Source: Sarcophilus harrisii
Taxonomy: Eukaryota > Chordata > Mammalia > Dasyuromorphia > Dasyuridae
Assembly: GCF_902635505.1 (NCBI RefSeq)
Contig: NC_045432.1
Coordinates: 77,613,051-77,677,050, forward strand
DNA: 64,000 bases
Direction of reading: 5' to 3'
Part shown: one piece after another, positions 54,705 to 64,000 of the stretch
Position numbering within the stretch: position 1 is the first letter of the stretch
Layout: every line of letters begins with the position of its first letter
Made by a program: the position numbers and the translations under genes
The notes under the pieces: model-generated
What the model saw: only the letters and a program-made list of their open reading frames with translations
What the model was told of the DNA's origin: nothing
Database searches by the model: none

Positions 54705-55800
54705 ACGGTGTGGCGGCTCATTTCCACCCACACACAGCCGTGGCAAGCAACAGTGACGCCGTGTCGGGTTCCCGGTCAGATAGATACGTCCCGGGTGCCC
54801 ACACCCCTCCTGTTGGTCCATTTCAGGAGGGAGGTGGGCACCGAGGGCACAACTGCCAGGAAACTCCACATGATGTCACTGTTGACATCCGCCACTTGAA
54901 AAGAGTTGCTTTTCTGGGTCTCTCCATCACATACATACCGGAGACAAAAGCCTAAGCTTTTGTGCATATTTAATGTGTACATTTCATAACTGGGTGGTCC
55001 ATATGGTATGAATGAACAGCCCTTCGCTGGCCAGAGACTTCCGATCTTGGAAGTCGCATCCCATCATCGCATGCCCCCGGCCCTTCTGTTCACAGAGTGT
55101 TGCACTTCATATGCTGGTGCTCTAGATTATGATGGTTTTAGGGGTCACCAGTACTGCTGCTCTCCCAAATCACTCAGAAGGGGATGGAATAGTTACCATC
55201 CTATCACCAAATACTCTGCACAAAACTAACCATCTTGGATAACAAGCGGCCAGGAGACAAAACACAAAGTTGGGGGGTTAGAGGAAAGCCACAGAGAAGA
55301 AGAACTTTTCAACTGGATGGGAGAGAAAAATCGCAGCCTATCAAAGCGAGACAAGTGATCTTACTGGGGAAATGCCCTCTTACCACTCTCTTAGGCTGCC
55401 TCCATGGCATTGAAAAAGTTTGCCTTGAGTCTCTTGCCCTGGCTTAATCTCTTTGACTCTGACCTGAGGTCCCTTCCGCCAGCCTCTCCTAAACTCATGT
55501 CACATAGCATGTCTGCCCCCCAAGATTTACATGCCCGGGCTGGAGCGGGCTCACGCAGCATGTCCACCCTCTTGCAAACTGAGTCTGCTCTGTTGCACCT
55601 TCTACCTCCAATCTCCAGCTTCTCTGTCTCTTCTTTGTTGCTTCTTTCTGTCTTTAGCTTTCACCTCCTTTGGTCAGGTCCTCTGCCCTCTCTTCTCCTC
55701 TTCTCCCACTTATCCTAATGCCTCCCCTACCTTTTTTTCAATGTCCCCTCCCCCCCCCCTTTTTTTACTCCGGTCTCCATCACCCGTTCTTTTTGCTGTC
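54705..55800. other. Intergenic sequence downstream of the SPDY-like gene
   Basis: No gene, RNA or named repeat. C/T-rich from 55590 to 55795. Confidence 0.45.
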
Positions 55801-55816
55801 TAAACAAATTTATTAA

Positions 55817-55951
55817 TTTTTTTTTTTTTGCTGAGGCAATTGGGGTTAAGTGGGGTCACACAGCTAGGAAGTATTACGTGTCCAAAGTAGGATTTAAACT
55901 CAGGTCCTCCTGACCGTGGCACTTTATCCACTGCGCCATTCAGCTGCCCCC
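55817..55951 (-). repeat. WSINE1-like SINE, antisense
   Basis: Poly-T, TGAGGCAATTGGGGTTAAGT, GACCGTGGCACTTTATCCAC, CATTCAGCTGCCCC. Flanked by AAATTTATTAATTTTT and AAGTTTATTGATTTTT, a likely target-site duplication next to the following L1. Confidence 0.85.
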
Positions 55952-56780
55952 AAGTTTATTGATTTTTCAGTCAAATTTCTTTATTTAATATTTTCTCTCA
56001 GTTCCCTCATTCAATACAAAAAACGTTTTTTACATTTGTTTTTAAAATTTTGGAGTTTTAGATGCCCTTATCCCCACCTACAATTAAGAAACCACGTGTG
56101 ACATTATGCAGAACATTTCCATGAAAGTCAAGTTGTGATCGAAAACATAGGTCTCCCACCCCAATGAAAAGAAAAACCCTCAAGTCAAATTGAGTTTTGA
56201 TAGAGAGAATGCTGCAAGCTGTATTCAGACACAATCAGTTCCTTCTCGGGTATGGCTGAGATTTTTCATCCTAAGTCCTTCAGAGGAGATGTGGATGATT
56301 GTGCTACTGAGAATACCCAAGTCACTTAGGGCTGGTCATCCCAGAGCATTGCTATTACAATATTTATCCAGTACCTGTTACTTATTATCTCCCATTGCTA
56401 TTACTTTGTATACGGTACATTTCACTCTGGTGGGTTCTGAGAGCATCCTGCACATTATTTCCCATAGAACAATAATATCGCATCACAAACACATACCACA
56501 GTTAATTGAGCCATTCCCCAACTGACGGGCATCCCCTCAGTTTCCAGTGTTGTTTCCAAATGCCCTCAGAAGAGAGTTGGCTATGAATATTATTTTTTTA
56601 ATCTCTTGGTATTCATACCCAATAGTGGTCAAAGATCAAAGGCTAAAACATGAATTTATAGGCCTTGTTTTTTATAAATTTGACTCGGTTCCCTCTATGC
56701 TTGAGAAATGAGGCCCTATTAGAGAAAGATACTTTGAAATTCTTTTGACAATTATTATTGCTAATTACCCCCCCCCCCTT
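55952..56780 (-). mobile_element. Older L1 3' end, antisense
   Basis: AGAACATTTCCATGAAAGTC, CACAATCAGTTCCTTCTCGG, CAATAATATCGCATCACAAA, GGGCATCCCCTCAGTTTCCA: the same subfamily as 38975-39895. Confidence 0.75.
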
Positions 56781-57941
56781 TATTCTCTCTCTCCTTTCAC
56801 TCATCCCTCCTCACAAGTGTTTTGGTACTGATTTCTTCCTCTGATAAATCATCTTTTTTATCCCCTTCCTCCTTCCCACATCCTATTCTCCTGTTTTCCT
56901 GCAGGGGTAACAGATTTCTGTACCCATATTGAGTATTTCTGCAATTTCCTTTCGGACAGGGAAAACTTGGAGTGATACAATGGATTTGCCCAAGTTTATA
57001 TTCTGTCCGATACGCCTGTTTGAAATCTAGTTTCAGGCCCTTGACCCCACCCAGCCAATCAGGAATGGAGGGTGAGCCCCCTTTGCAAGAAATAATCAAC
57101 AGGATCTTTCAGAAAAGGGGATACGTGGGGTCATCAGCCACGTCAACACACACGGAATTTGCCAGGGCCCCAGGGTGAGAAATCTGGGGAGAAAACAAGT
57201 CATGGGATTACCTTCCCAAAAGGACTGGTTAAGGAAAAACGAACAAGGAGGATGGTGTCAGGAGTGAAAATTCGATTATATTGCTGGCTAAATCTGACAG
57301 CCTCTCCTAACCTTACTGCCTCCCCAGATCGGTTGTGCTGAGACATGCTGCCCTGCTGGGCCGGGCACTTGGGAACTTGGCCCTCCTCAGCCTGGGAGCT
57401 GCAGCTGATGGTCTCCCGCACCACTCCCACCCCGATGCTCAAGGTCAATTGTCTCTTGCTTCTTGTGGCTCCCTCTTATGAGACCTTTGTGTCTTTTGTG
57501 TCCTTGCTCCTGTGATAGTTTGTGAGCCCCCAGCAGAGAGGGACCAGGTCTTATCTTGTTTTATTACCATAAATTTTGTTAAAAAAAAAAAACATTTACC
57601 AAAGAGATCTGAATGAAGGCCGGCCCGCTGATGTCTCTCCACAGGAGGGATAGCAATTTGAGCCCTCCCTTGCTTGGGGATTCCTCTCACGTCATTCTGG
57701 CCCTCATCATGTATCTGCTCTGAACTCGGCACGACACTTTGCGCTGCAGACACAAGAAAGAAACTTTACAAATGGTCCCTCCCCAGCAAGATGAGTCATC
57801 TAGCTTTGATGAAGTCAGGCGCTGTGCCAAGTGAAGGGGGTGCAGAGAAAGGCAAATGTTGTCCCTGCCTTCGTGGAGCTTGCTGTCAAATAGGGGAGAA
57901 AACTTAGAAACGATCTTGATGACATTAGATATATACAGATA
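56781..57941. other. Intergenic, possible L1 remnant then unique sequence
   Basis: 56790-56960 contains CCTGCAGGGGTAACAGATTTCTGTACCC, split here as two short matches to antisense L1, weakly supported. 57660-57900 shows a MIR/LINE-like phrase (TCCCTGCCTTCGTGGAGCTT). No gene is seen. Confidence 0.35.
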
Positions 57942-58077
57942 GGGGCAGCTCGGTGGTGCAGTGGATAGAGCACCAGCCCTGAAGTCAGGAGGGCCTGAGT
58001 TCAAATCTGGTCTCAGACACTTACCAAGTTACTTCCTGGCTGTGTGACCTGGGCAAGTCACTTAACTCCAATTGCCT

Positions 58078-58108
<31 letters not shown>
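57942..58108 (+). repeat. WSINE1-like SINE, full length
   Basis: GGGGCAGCTCGGTGGTGCAG through CTTAACTCCAATTGCCTCAG and a 27-base A tail at 58082-58108. One of the best-preserved copies here, so comparatively young. Confidence 0.92.
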
Positions 58109-59460
58109 GATAAATATAGGATAAATTGCAGAGAAAAGAGACACTTAACATCAAGAAGTACCATGAAAAGGTTCTTTTAGGAGTTGAGATTTTAACTTAA
58201 ATGTGAATTGCCCTCCCTCTGTGCATGAATTTTGTCTTCATACCCTTTTGACCCTTAGAGGGAAAGGGACCAAGTGGAAATCCTCAGGGAAAGGTTCTTC
58301 AGCGGAGAGAAGAGGAGGATGTGGAGGAACTGGTCAGATATGCTAAAAGGACAGTGGGAAAGAGAACCATGTGAGGGAGATAACTGGGAGATGTATGACC
58401 TTGGGGGAGGGAGGGAGAGTTCCAAAAAGGAGCAGACAGATGCAGGGGATGAGGAAGGAGTGGGAGAGCTTTTAGCTCTCCAGAAGGAAACATTTTGGCT
58501 TTTCTGTGTATGCCTCAAACTTAGGGAGGCACTGGGAAAATAGGAACTTAAGAAGAGGGGAGCCCGACTCTTGTCCTGATTTGGAAGAGGTGACCCTTTC
58601 CACTCGGCTTTATCTAGACATTGTGTACCTCCATATTGTTTTTAACTCATCCAAGTCCACTAGGGAAGAGATTTCCCCTCAGTCCAGGCCCAGGACACAG
58701 AAAGAGGGCAGTGGAGGGGGTGGAGGAGGTGACCTGTTTGCCAAGAGAGGCATTTTAAAGAAAAAAGAGTCCTCATTCATGCAATTCCCCACCTCGGGTG
58801 GTGTACTCCTGTGGCACTTAAATGTGGGGGGGGTCAGTGGTAGCTAAGAGTAGATGGAGCCCAAAGGGCCCATGGATGGGCTGACTGACTAAGTGGCCAG
58901 TTGGAGAGATGTCAGAAGCCATTGAATACGTTGGTCCAGACTACTGAGTCCAGCCTGGCCCCCCCACAGGTGAATACATGGATGTCTCCCTAGTTGTCTC
59001 TACGGAGGGCACACAGGCAACTGGGAATTTTTCCCAAGGGGCAGCATAGCTGTTGGGCAAAGGCAGGAGGGACAAGGGGGAGAAGACCCAGGGCAGTTGC
59101 TGTGGAAGAGAAGGGCAAAGGAATAGAGAGCCCACCTACTGGGAGCAGGGGGGAAGATGGAGGCAGGAGGCCAGATGGCTAGGACCCCATGAGAAAACAA
59201 GGGACCAATTGAATTCTGGGGACGAATGAGCCAATGGGCATCAATCTCTCTCGGCATTAATACTCCATCCTAGCCCTAATCCAGTGTACTTCAAATTGAA
59301 TAATTATTAGCATTTGCTTTGTTAACAATGGTCGTGATCATGGTGATGGTGATAACAATATCTTACATTTATAGACATACCCCTATATGTACCACACATA
59401 TAAATAGCACTTTTTAAAAAGTGAATTAAGGATTTTTCAGACATAGCATATTTAAAATGA
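58109..59460. other. Intergenic, purine-rich, unassigned
   Basis: GA-rich plus strand with overlapping open frames at 58255-58543 that carry no domain. At about 59330-59430 a LINE/MIR-like phrase (ATCTTACATTTATAGACATA) occurs. Nothing firm. Confidence 0.4.
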
Positions 59461-59461
59461 A

Positions 59462-59705
59462 GGGTAGCTAGGTGGCACAGTGGCTAGAGCACAGGAAGAC
59501 TACTCTGGGAGTCCAAATCTGGCCTCAGACACTTCCTCACTGTGCGACCCTGAACGAGTCCATTTAACCCTGTTTGCCTCAGTTTCCTCCTTCTATAATG
59601 ATGAGCTGGAGGAAGACATGGCAAGCCACAGGAGTATCTTTGCCAGGAAAACCCTAAATGGGGCCAGGAAAAATTGGACAAGACTGAAAAAAACCAAAGA
59701 ACTGC
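59462..59705 (+). repeat. tRNA-headed SINE with RTE/BovB-type tail
   Basis: GGTAGCTAGGTGGCACAGTG head, CCTCAGACACTTCCTCACTG, CTCAGTTTCCTCCTTCTATA, then GGAAGACATGGCAAGCCACA and AAAATTGGACAAGACTGAAA. The end is what RTE-mobilised marsupial SINEs share with BovB. Confidence 0.82.
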
Positions 59706-60284
59706 AACATAGTTCAAGTTGGGTCATCTTTATAGACAAAAGGAGCTGTCCTTTTGTCTCCTACTAGCTGTATGATCTTAGGCAAACCACTGAATCCCTC
59801 AGTGTATCGGTATATCCAAGAACACTGGAACTTACGATAGAGTTGCCGGTCTGGATTGTTGGAAGGAGTTTACACACCAGGAGTTCCCCACACTGATGAA
59901 ATCGTGGGCTTTGGACAAATTGGGGGGAGGTTTGGAAGGAAATCCCAATATCCCTAAATGAGTCTGAGTTCAGTGGGAACATCAGTGTGTTAAGTCATCG
60001 GTGATGTTACTCTATAAAAGCAGAAGAAGAAAGAAGAAAAAGAAGTGTGATAAAGATACTGGAGAAGAAAAGGACAGAGAAGCTGGTGTTTTCAGCTGGG
60101 AGCTATGGATCCTCCACTTGGAAGAGAGGAAAAGTGACCTCTCTGCAGGATACATTTGGGAGAAGTCAGTCGGTTCTCAAACATTTATTTTGCAGTTACT
60201 ATGAGTCAGGCACAGGGCTAAGTGTTGGGAATAAAGAAGTTAAAGCTATCATCCCTGTCCTCTAGGACCTTACTTTCTTTTTTT
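59706..60284. other. Intergenic, unassigned
   Basis: A MIR/LINE-like segment at about 60180-60265 (AGTTACTATGAGTCAGGCAC, CAGGGCTAAGTGTTGGGAAT). Nothing else recognised. Confidence 0.4.
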
Positions 60285-60692
60285 TATTATATATATATAT
60301 ATATATATATTATAGCTTTTTATTTACAAAGCATATGCATGGGTAATTTTCCAACACTGACCCTTGCAAAAACTTCTGTTCCAAATTATCTCCTCCTTCC
60401 CCCACCCCCTCCCCTAGATGGCAGGCAGTCTAATACATGTTAGATGTGTTAAAATATATTAAATCTAATATAAAAAATTATCTTACTGCACAAGAAAAAT
60501 CAGATTTAGAAAGAAGGGAAAAATAACCTGAGAAAGAAAACAAAATTCAAGCAAACAACAACAAAAAGAGTGGGAATGCTATGTGGTGGTCCACCCTCTG
60601 TTCCCACAGTCCTCTCTCTCGGTACAAATGGCTCTCTTCATCATTGAACAATTGGAACTGGTCCGAATCATCTCATTGTTGAAGAGAGCCAT
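60285..60692 (-). mobile_element. L1 3' end, antisense, with (TA)n
   Basis: (TA)n at 60287-60312, then TATAGCTTTTTATTTACAAA, GGGTAATTTTCCAACACTGA, CTTACTGCACAAGAAAAATC and TCATCTCATTGTTGAAGAGA. 5'-truncated. Confidence 0.85.
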
Positions 60693-62260
60693 GTAGGAGC
60701 TTACCTTCTAAAGGGAGAGAGGAGGTGCAAACAACTTTGTATGGCTTTGGATGATATATACAGTATAAATGGAAGGGAATTCATAGAGGAAGGCCCCAAC
60801 AGTTGGGGTGGTGGGGGGTGAGGGAGGGAGACTGGGAAAGCCTTTTACAGGAGGTCAAATTTGTATTGTATTTGGAAGGAAATCAGAGAAATGAATTGGA
60901 AGAAGTAAGCAGAGAGAGCTCTCCGGGCCTGGGTGAAAGCTGGGGCAAAGGCATCAAAACAAGAACTATGGTGGAGGCCCAGGGAGGAGGCTGGTGGAGG
61001 CCCAGTGAAGAGGCCCATGGAGTTAGAACACTGAGTGCTTTGAGGAGACTAAGGTCTAAGACTGGAAAGGTAAGAAGGGAGCAGTTTGTGAAGGGCTTTC
61101 AATGCCAAACATCTTCTATTTGATCTCCGAGGTGAGAGCGAGGCAGCAGGGAGTCTAAGGTATGCTTAAGGAAGATCACTTGGGCAACCGAATGGAGAAC
61201 AGATTGGAGTGAGTGAATACGGGAGTGTGTGTGCGTGTGCATGTGCATGCAAGTTTGTGTGTATGCACATTTGTGTGTGTGTTATGAGTGCTTGTGTACA
61301 TGAGTGTGTATGTACATATGCATGTGGGGAGGGGAACTTGAGGCAGAGACCCCCAACCAAAATGTCATCTAGGAGTCATCTAGGAGTGAGGTAAGGTAGG
61401 CCTTCAACAAAGCGGCAACAACTGGGTGAGTAGAGAGAAGGGGATGCTTATGGGACATGTTGGAAAGCTAGAAACAAGGATTGATAACAGAAAAGAGATG
61501 TAGAATGATTGCAAGAAAGGAGTAAGGGAAGTCGCAGAAGTGGGGAACTTAGGTGATTGGGAGGATGCTGCTGCTGCAGACTATAATAGGAAAGTGAGGA
61601 AAATAATAAGCTTTGAGAGGAAAGATGGTAAGTTTCATTTTGGACATGAGTTTGAGATACCCATAAGGCATCCATTTTGAAAAGTTCAAAAGATAGTTGT
61701 GAATGAGAGAATGGAGCTCAAGAGAGATATTAGGGCAGGTTACATAGAAAAGAGAATCATCTTCAGGGAGAGAGAAATTGAATTCATGGGAGCTGATGAG
61801 ATTGCCCAGGGAGAGAAGCAAGCCCAGGAAAGAATGTTGGGGCACACCCAAGGTTAGTGGACGTGACCCACGAAGGGATATTGAGGAGTGGCCAGAAGGG
61901 TAGCAAGAGAAACAAGTAGAGGCCTAGACAGGAGAAAGGATCCAGGAAGAAGTTGATCAATGGCTTCCAAGGCCCCGAAAATATCAACAAGTATGACTCT
62001 TGAGAAAAGGTCGGTAAGTCTGAATTGAATGATGACGTTGGAAGGGAGCCAGTGTGGTGACTTTCTCAAGGAATAGAGACGTAAAGGGGAAGAAAGATGG
62101 ATAATGCTTAGTGGTGATGTTGGTGAAAGTAGGGAGCTGGTTTGTTTTTGTTTGAGCTCAGGGAAGCTATGAGCATGTTTGTGGACAGCAGGGAAACACA
62201 TAGCAGATAGGGAGAGACTGAAGACAGAAGAGTATGGATGGACAGAGGGAGCCCTCTTGC
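60693..62260 (+). repeat. Ancient mammalian interspersed repeat, decayed, family unnamed
   Basis: Follows the order of a long repeat I know from several mammals: GTGAAGGGCTTTCAATGCCA, AGATCACTTGGGCAACCGAA, TTTTGGACATGAGTTTGAGA, TACCCATAAGGCATCCATTT, TGGGAGCTGATGAGATTGCC and GAATGTTGGGGCACACCCAA. I cannot recall the Repbase name. A TG-rich low-complexity run (61222-61325) is inside. Open frames here are chance. Confidence 0.55.
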
Positions 62261-62404
62261 TGGGGAAGATGGGATAGGTTGAGCCAAAAGATGCCCATTA
62301 GCTGGTTGGCCTTGGCAAGAAGAAGGGTCACTTCCTCATTTTAGGCCTGAGGAAAGTGAATGACATGAGATGAGAAAAGGGACCTCATGATTCAAGGTAA
62401 TTCC

Positions 62405-62705
62405 AGTAGACGTGATGGAGAGAGCCACCCTCATCCAGAGACAACCTATGGAGACTTAAAATGGCTCACAACATAGTATGTTCACCTTGTTGTTGTTGTT
62501 GTTGTTGTTTGTTAGCTTGTTTTTTTTTTTTTCCTTTCTCATTTTTCCCCCTTTTGATCTGATTTTTCTTGCACGGCATGGGAAACGTGGAAGCGTGTTT
62601 AGAAGAATTGCACATATTTAACATAGATTACTTACTGTCTGGGTCGGGAAAATGTTGAAAATGATCTTTGCGTATATTTTGAAAATAAAAAGCTATTTGA
62701 AACTT
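62405..62705 (+). mobile_element. L1 3' end, sense
   Basis: CATCCAGAGACAACCTATGG, (GTT)n, CTGATTTTTCTTGCACGGCA, TTTGAAAATAAAAAGCTATT. 5'-truncated, about 300 bp. Confidence 0.82.
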
Positions 62706-63644
62706 AATTTTCACATTTATTTATTTATTTATCGATCATTAACATTTTAATTATGGAATTTAATCAATCGATTTATTATTCATTAATAAATATGATTAAT
62801 TATTATATCTTTAGATACGTTAAGATTATTATCATCAATAAAAATTAACTAATTAATTAAAATTAAAATTAAGTTTTTTTGTTTTTTTTTTTAAGAAAAG
62901 GGACCTCAGGATTTCACATTAAATGAAATCATCACTTGAGAGAATGGGAAAAGGGGAAACAATGGGAACATTAAAGAGGAAGAAGAGATTTGGAAGTAGA
63001 TGATGGAATTGTAAAAGATACTTTCCAGGATCAGAAAAGGAGGTGGGTTGGTCACGTAGCCAGTGTGGTATAGACTGAAGCCTGGTCTTTGACTCAGTAG
63101 GAGCCTGAATTTGTATCCTATCCCTGGAAGACTTTGCTAGCAAGAAGGTCAGGTAAGCTGACCTTCTGTTTCTTCCTGTGTAACTTGGGGATAACGATCC
63201 TTATGGTACTTATCTCTCAAGGCTTCTTATGAGACTCCAGATAGCTAGGAGCAGTTTGCAAAGCTCAAGGCCCTCTGCCAATGTCAGCTGTTAGGCTGAT
63301 GGGAGAGAGGACGGAGAGTAATCTTGGTTAGCCCACACTTGCGAAGAACCTTGAGGTTTGTGAAGTACTTTATGTTTTCTCATCTGATAACCGGTGCTCA
63401 TTAACGGTCTAGCAAGTAATCCAGACTTTCCCTGCGCCCCCCCCCCCCTTCAGTTCTTTTAGATGTGAGCTGAGTCCCCCAGGTGCAGGCCACAGTGATG
63501 GGAATTTCCACACTTAACAATCAGAGCCAACTAAAAGCAGAATGGGCTGATTGCTGCAAGAGGTGGTGGATCCCATTGGAAAGTCCATAGTGCCCCCTGG
63601 GCAAGCTTTCTGGAAGTTTCCTGGGAAAACATGGACAAGGATCA
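62706..63644. other. AT-rich stretch then unassigned sequence
   Basis: 62706-62880 is TTAAT/ATTA low complexity. 63050-63300 is MIR-like (GTAACTTGGGGATAACGATC, AGCTCAAGGCCCTCTGCCAA). 63300-63400 has a second SINE-tail-like phrase (CACTTGCGAAGAACCTTGAG). Confidence 0.45.
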
Positions 63645-64000
63645 CATGTGATTTTTTAAATAGCTTTTTATTTACAAAACACATGCACGGGTAATTTTTC
63701 AACATTGACCTTTGCAAAACCTTCTGTTCCAACTTTTCCCCTCCTTCCCCCCATCCGCTCTCCTAGCTGGCGGGTAGTCCCGTACATCTTAAATCTGTTA
63801 AAGTATATGTTAAATCCAATATATGTGTACATATTTATACAATTCTCATCTTGCTGCACAAGAAAAAGCAGATTTAGAAGGAAGGTAAAAATAACCTGGG
63901 AAGAAAAACAAAAATGCAAGCAGTCCATATTCATTTCCCAGAGTTCTTTTGCTGGGCGTAACTGGTTCTCTTCATCACTGATCAATTGGATCTGAATTGG
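63645..64000 (-). mobile_element. L1 3' end, antisense, running off the window
   Basis: TTAAATAGCTTTTTATTTAC, GGGTAATTTTTCAACATTGA, CTTGCTGCACAAGAAAAAGC, TCTTCATCACTGATCAATTG. It continues beyond 64000. Confidence 0.85.

Noticed and set aside
57942-58108. A functional tRNA gene
   Set aside because: The A- and B-box-like motifs belong to the head of a SINE with a 27-base A tail; no tRNA cloverleaf can be completed.
60803-61123. 106-codon frame starting GWWGVREGDW
   Set aside because: It lies in an ancient interspersed repeat; GA-rich sequence keeps the frame open by chance.
1-64000. Marsupial RSX or another X-inactivation RNA
   Set aside because: The known RSX locus lies near HPRT1, not near APEX2, and the tandem arrays here are introns of coding genes with no sign of a long non-coding transcript.

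Overview
The window reads as nuclear DNA of a marsupial, probably of the Australian radiation. It carries many copies of a tRNA-derived SINE with the head and tail typical of marsupial WSINE1, many 5'-truncated marsupial L1 copies, tRNA heads joined to RTE/BovB-type tails, MIR-like SINEs and a gammaretrovirus-like fossil. No species is named because nothing in the sequence fixes one.

Two host protein genes can be built exon by exon. On the minus strand, six coding exons between 19436 and 1300 encode APEX2 (AP endonuclease 2, 483 residues) with intact catalytic motifs, a PCNA-binding PIP box and a C-terminal Zf-GRF domain. On the plus strand, six coding exons between 41266 and 54558 encode a 220-residue protein whose second half matches the Speedy/RINGO (SPDY) family of cyclin-independent CDK activators. 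All splice phases agree and an AATAAA follows. I know of no SPDY gene beside APEX2 in placental mammals, so this is the most interesting item. In human, APEX2 is on Xp11.21 in the part of the X shared by therians, so the window is probably X-linked; that is inference.

Layout: 1-1079, unassigned flank. 1080-19436, APEX2; its 10.4-kb intron 3 holds a Half-L1-like element, a SINE-core minisatellite and a ~222-bp tandem array apparently grown from an L1 3' tail. 19322-20150, CpG-rich APEX2 promoter. 20200-23770, SINEs, L1 pieces and a possible solo LTR. 23900-33165, an old broken class I (gammaretrovirus-like) provirus with L1, SINE and inverted-duplication insertions. 33213-39895, mostly minus-strand L1 fragments, including two ~30-bp micro-insertions with target-site duplications. 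40700-41265, promoter of the SPDY-like gene. 41266-54690, the SPDY-like gene, whose intron 1 contains an AT-rich 32-bp array (41880-43620), a 24-bp minisatellite and about 2.1 kb of almost pure pyrimidine. 54700-64000, SINEs, L1 pieces and a decayed ancient mammalian repeat; no gene recognised.

The two host genes are divergent, with start codons 21.8 kb apart and the provirus and L1 fragments between them. The expected APEX2 neighbours (ALAS2 beyond its 3' end, PFKFB1 beyond its 5' end, as in human) were not recognised in this window. Parts of both large tandem arrays contain stretches of small deletions that look like unpolished assembly.
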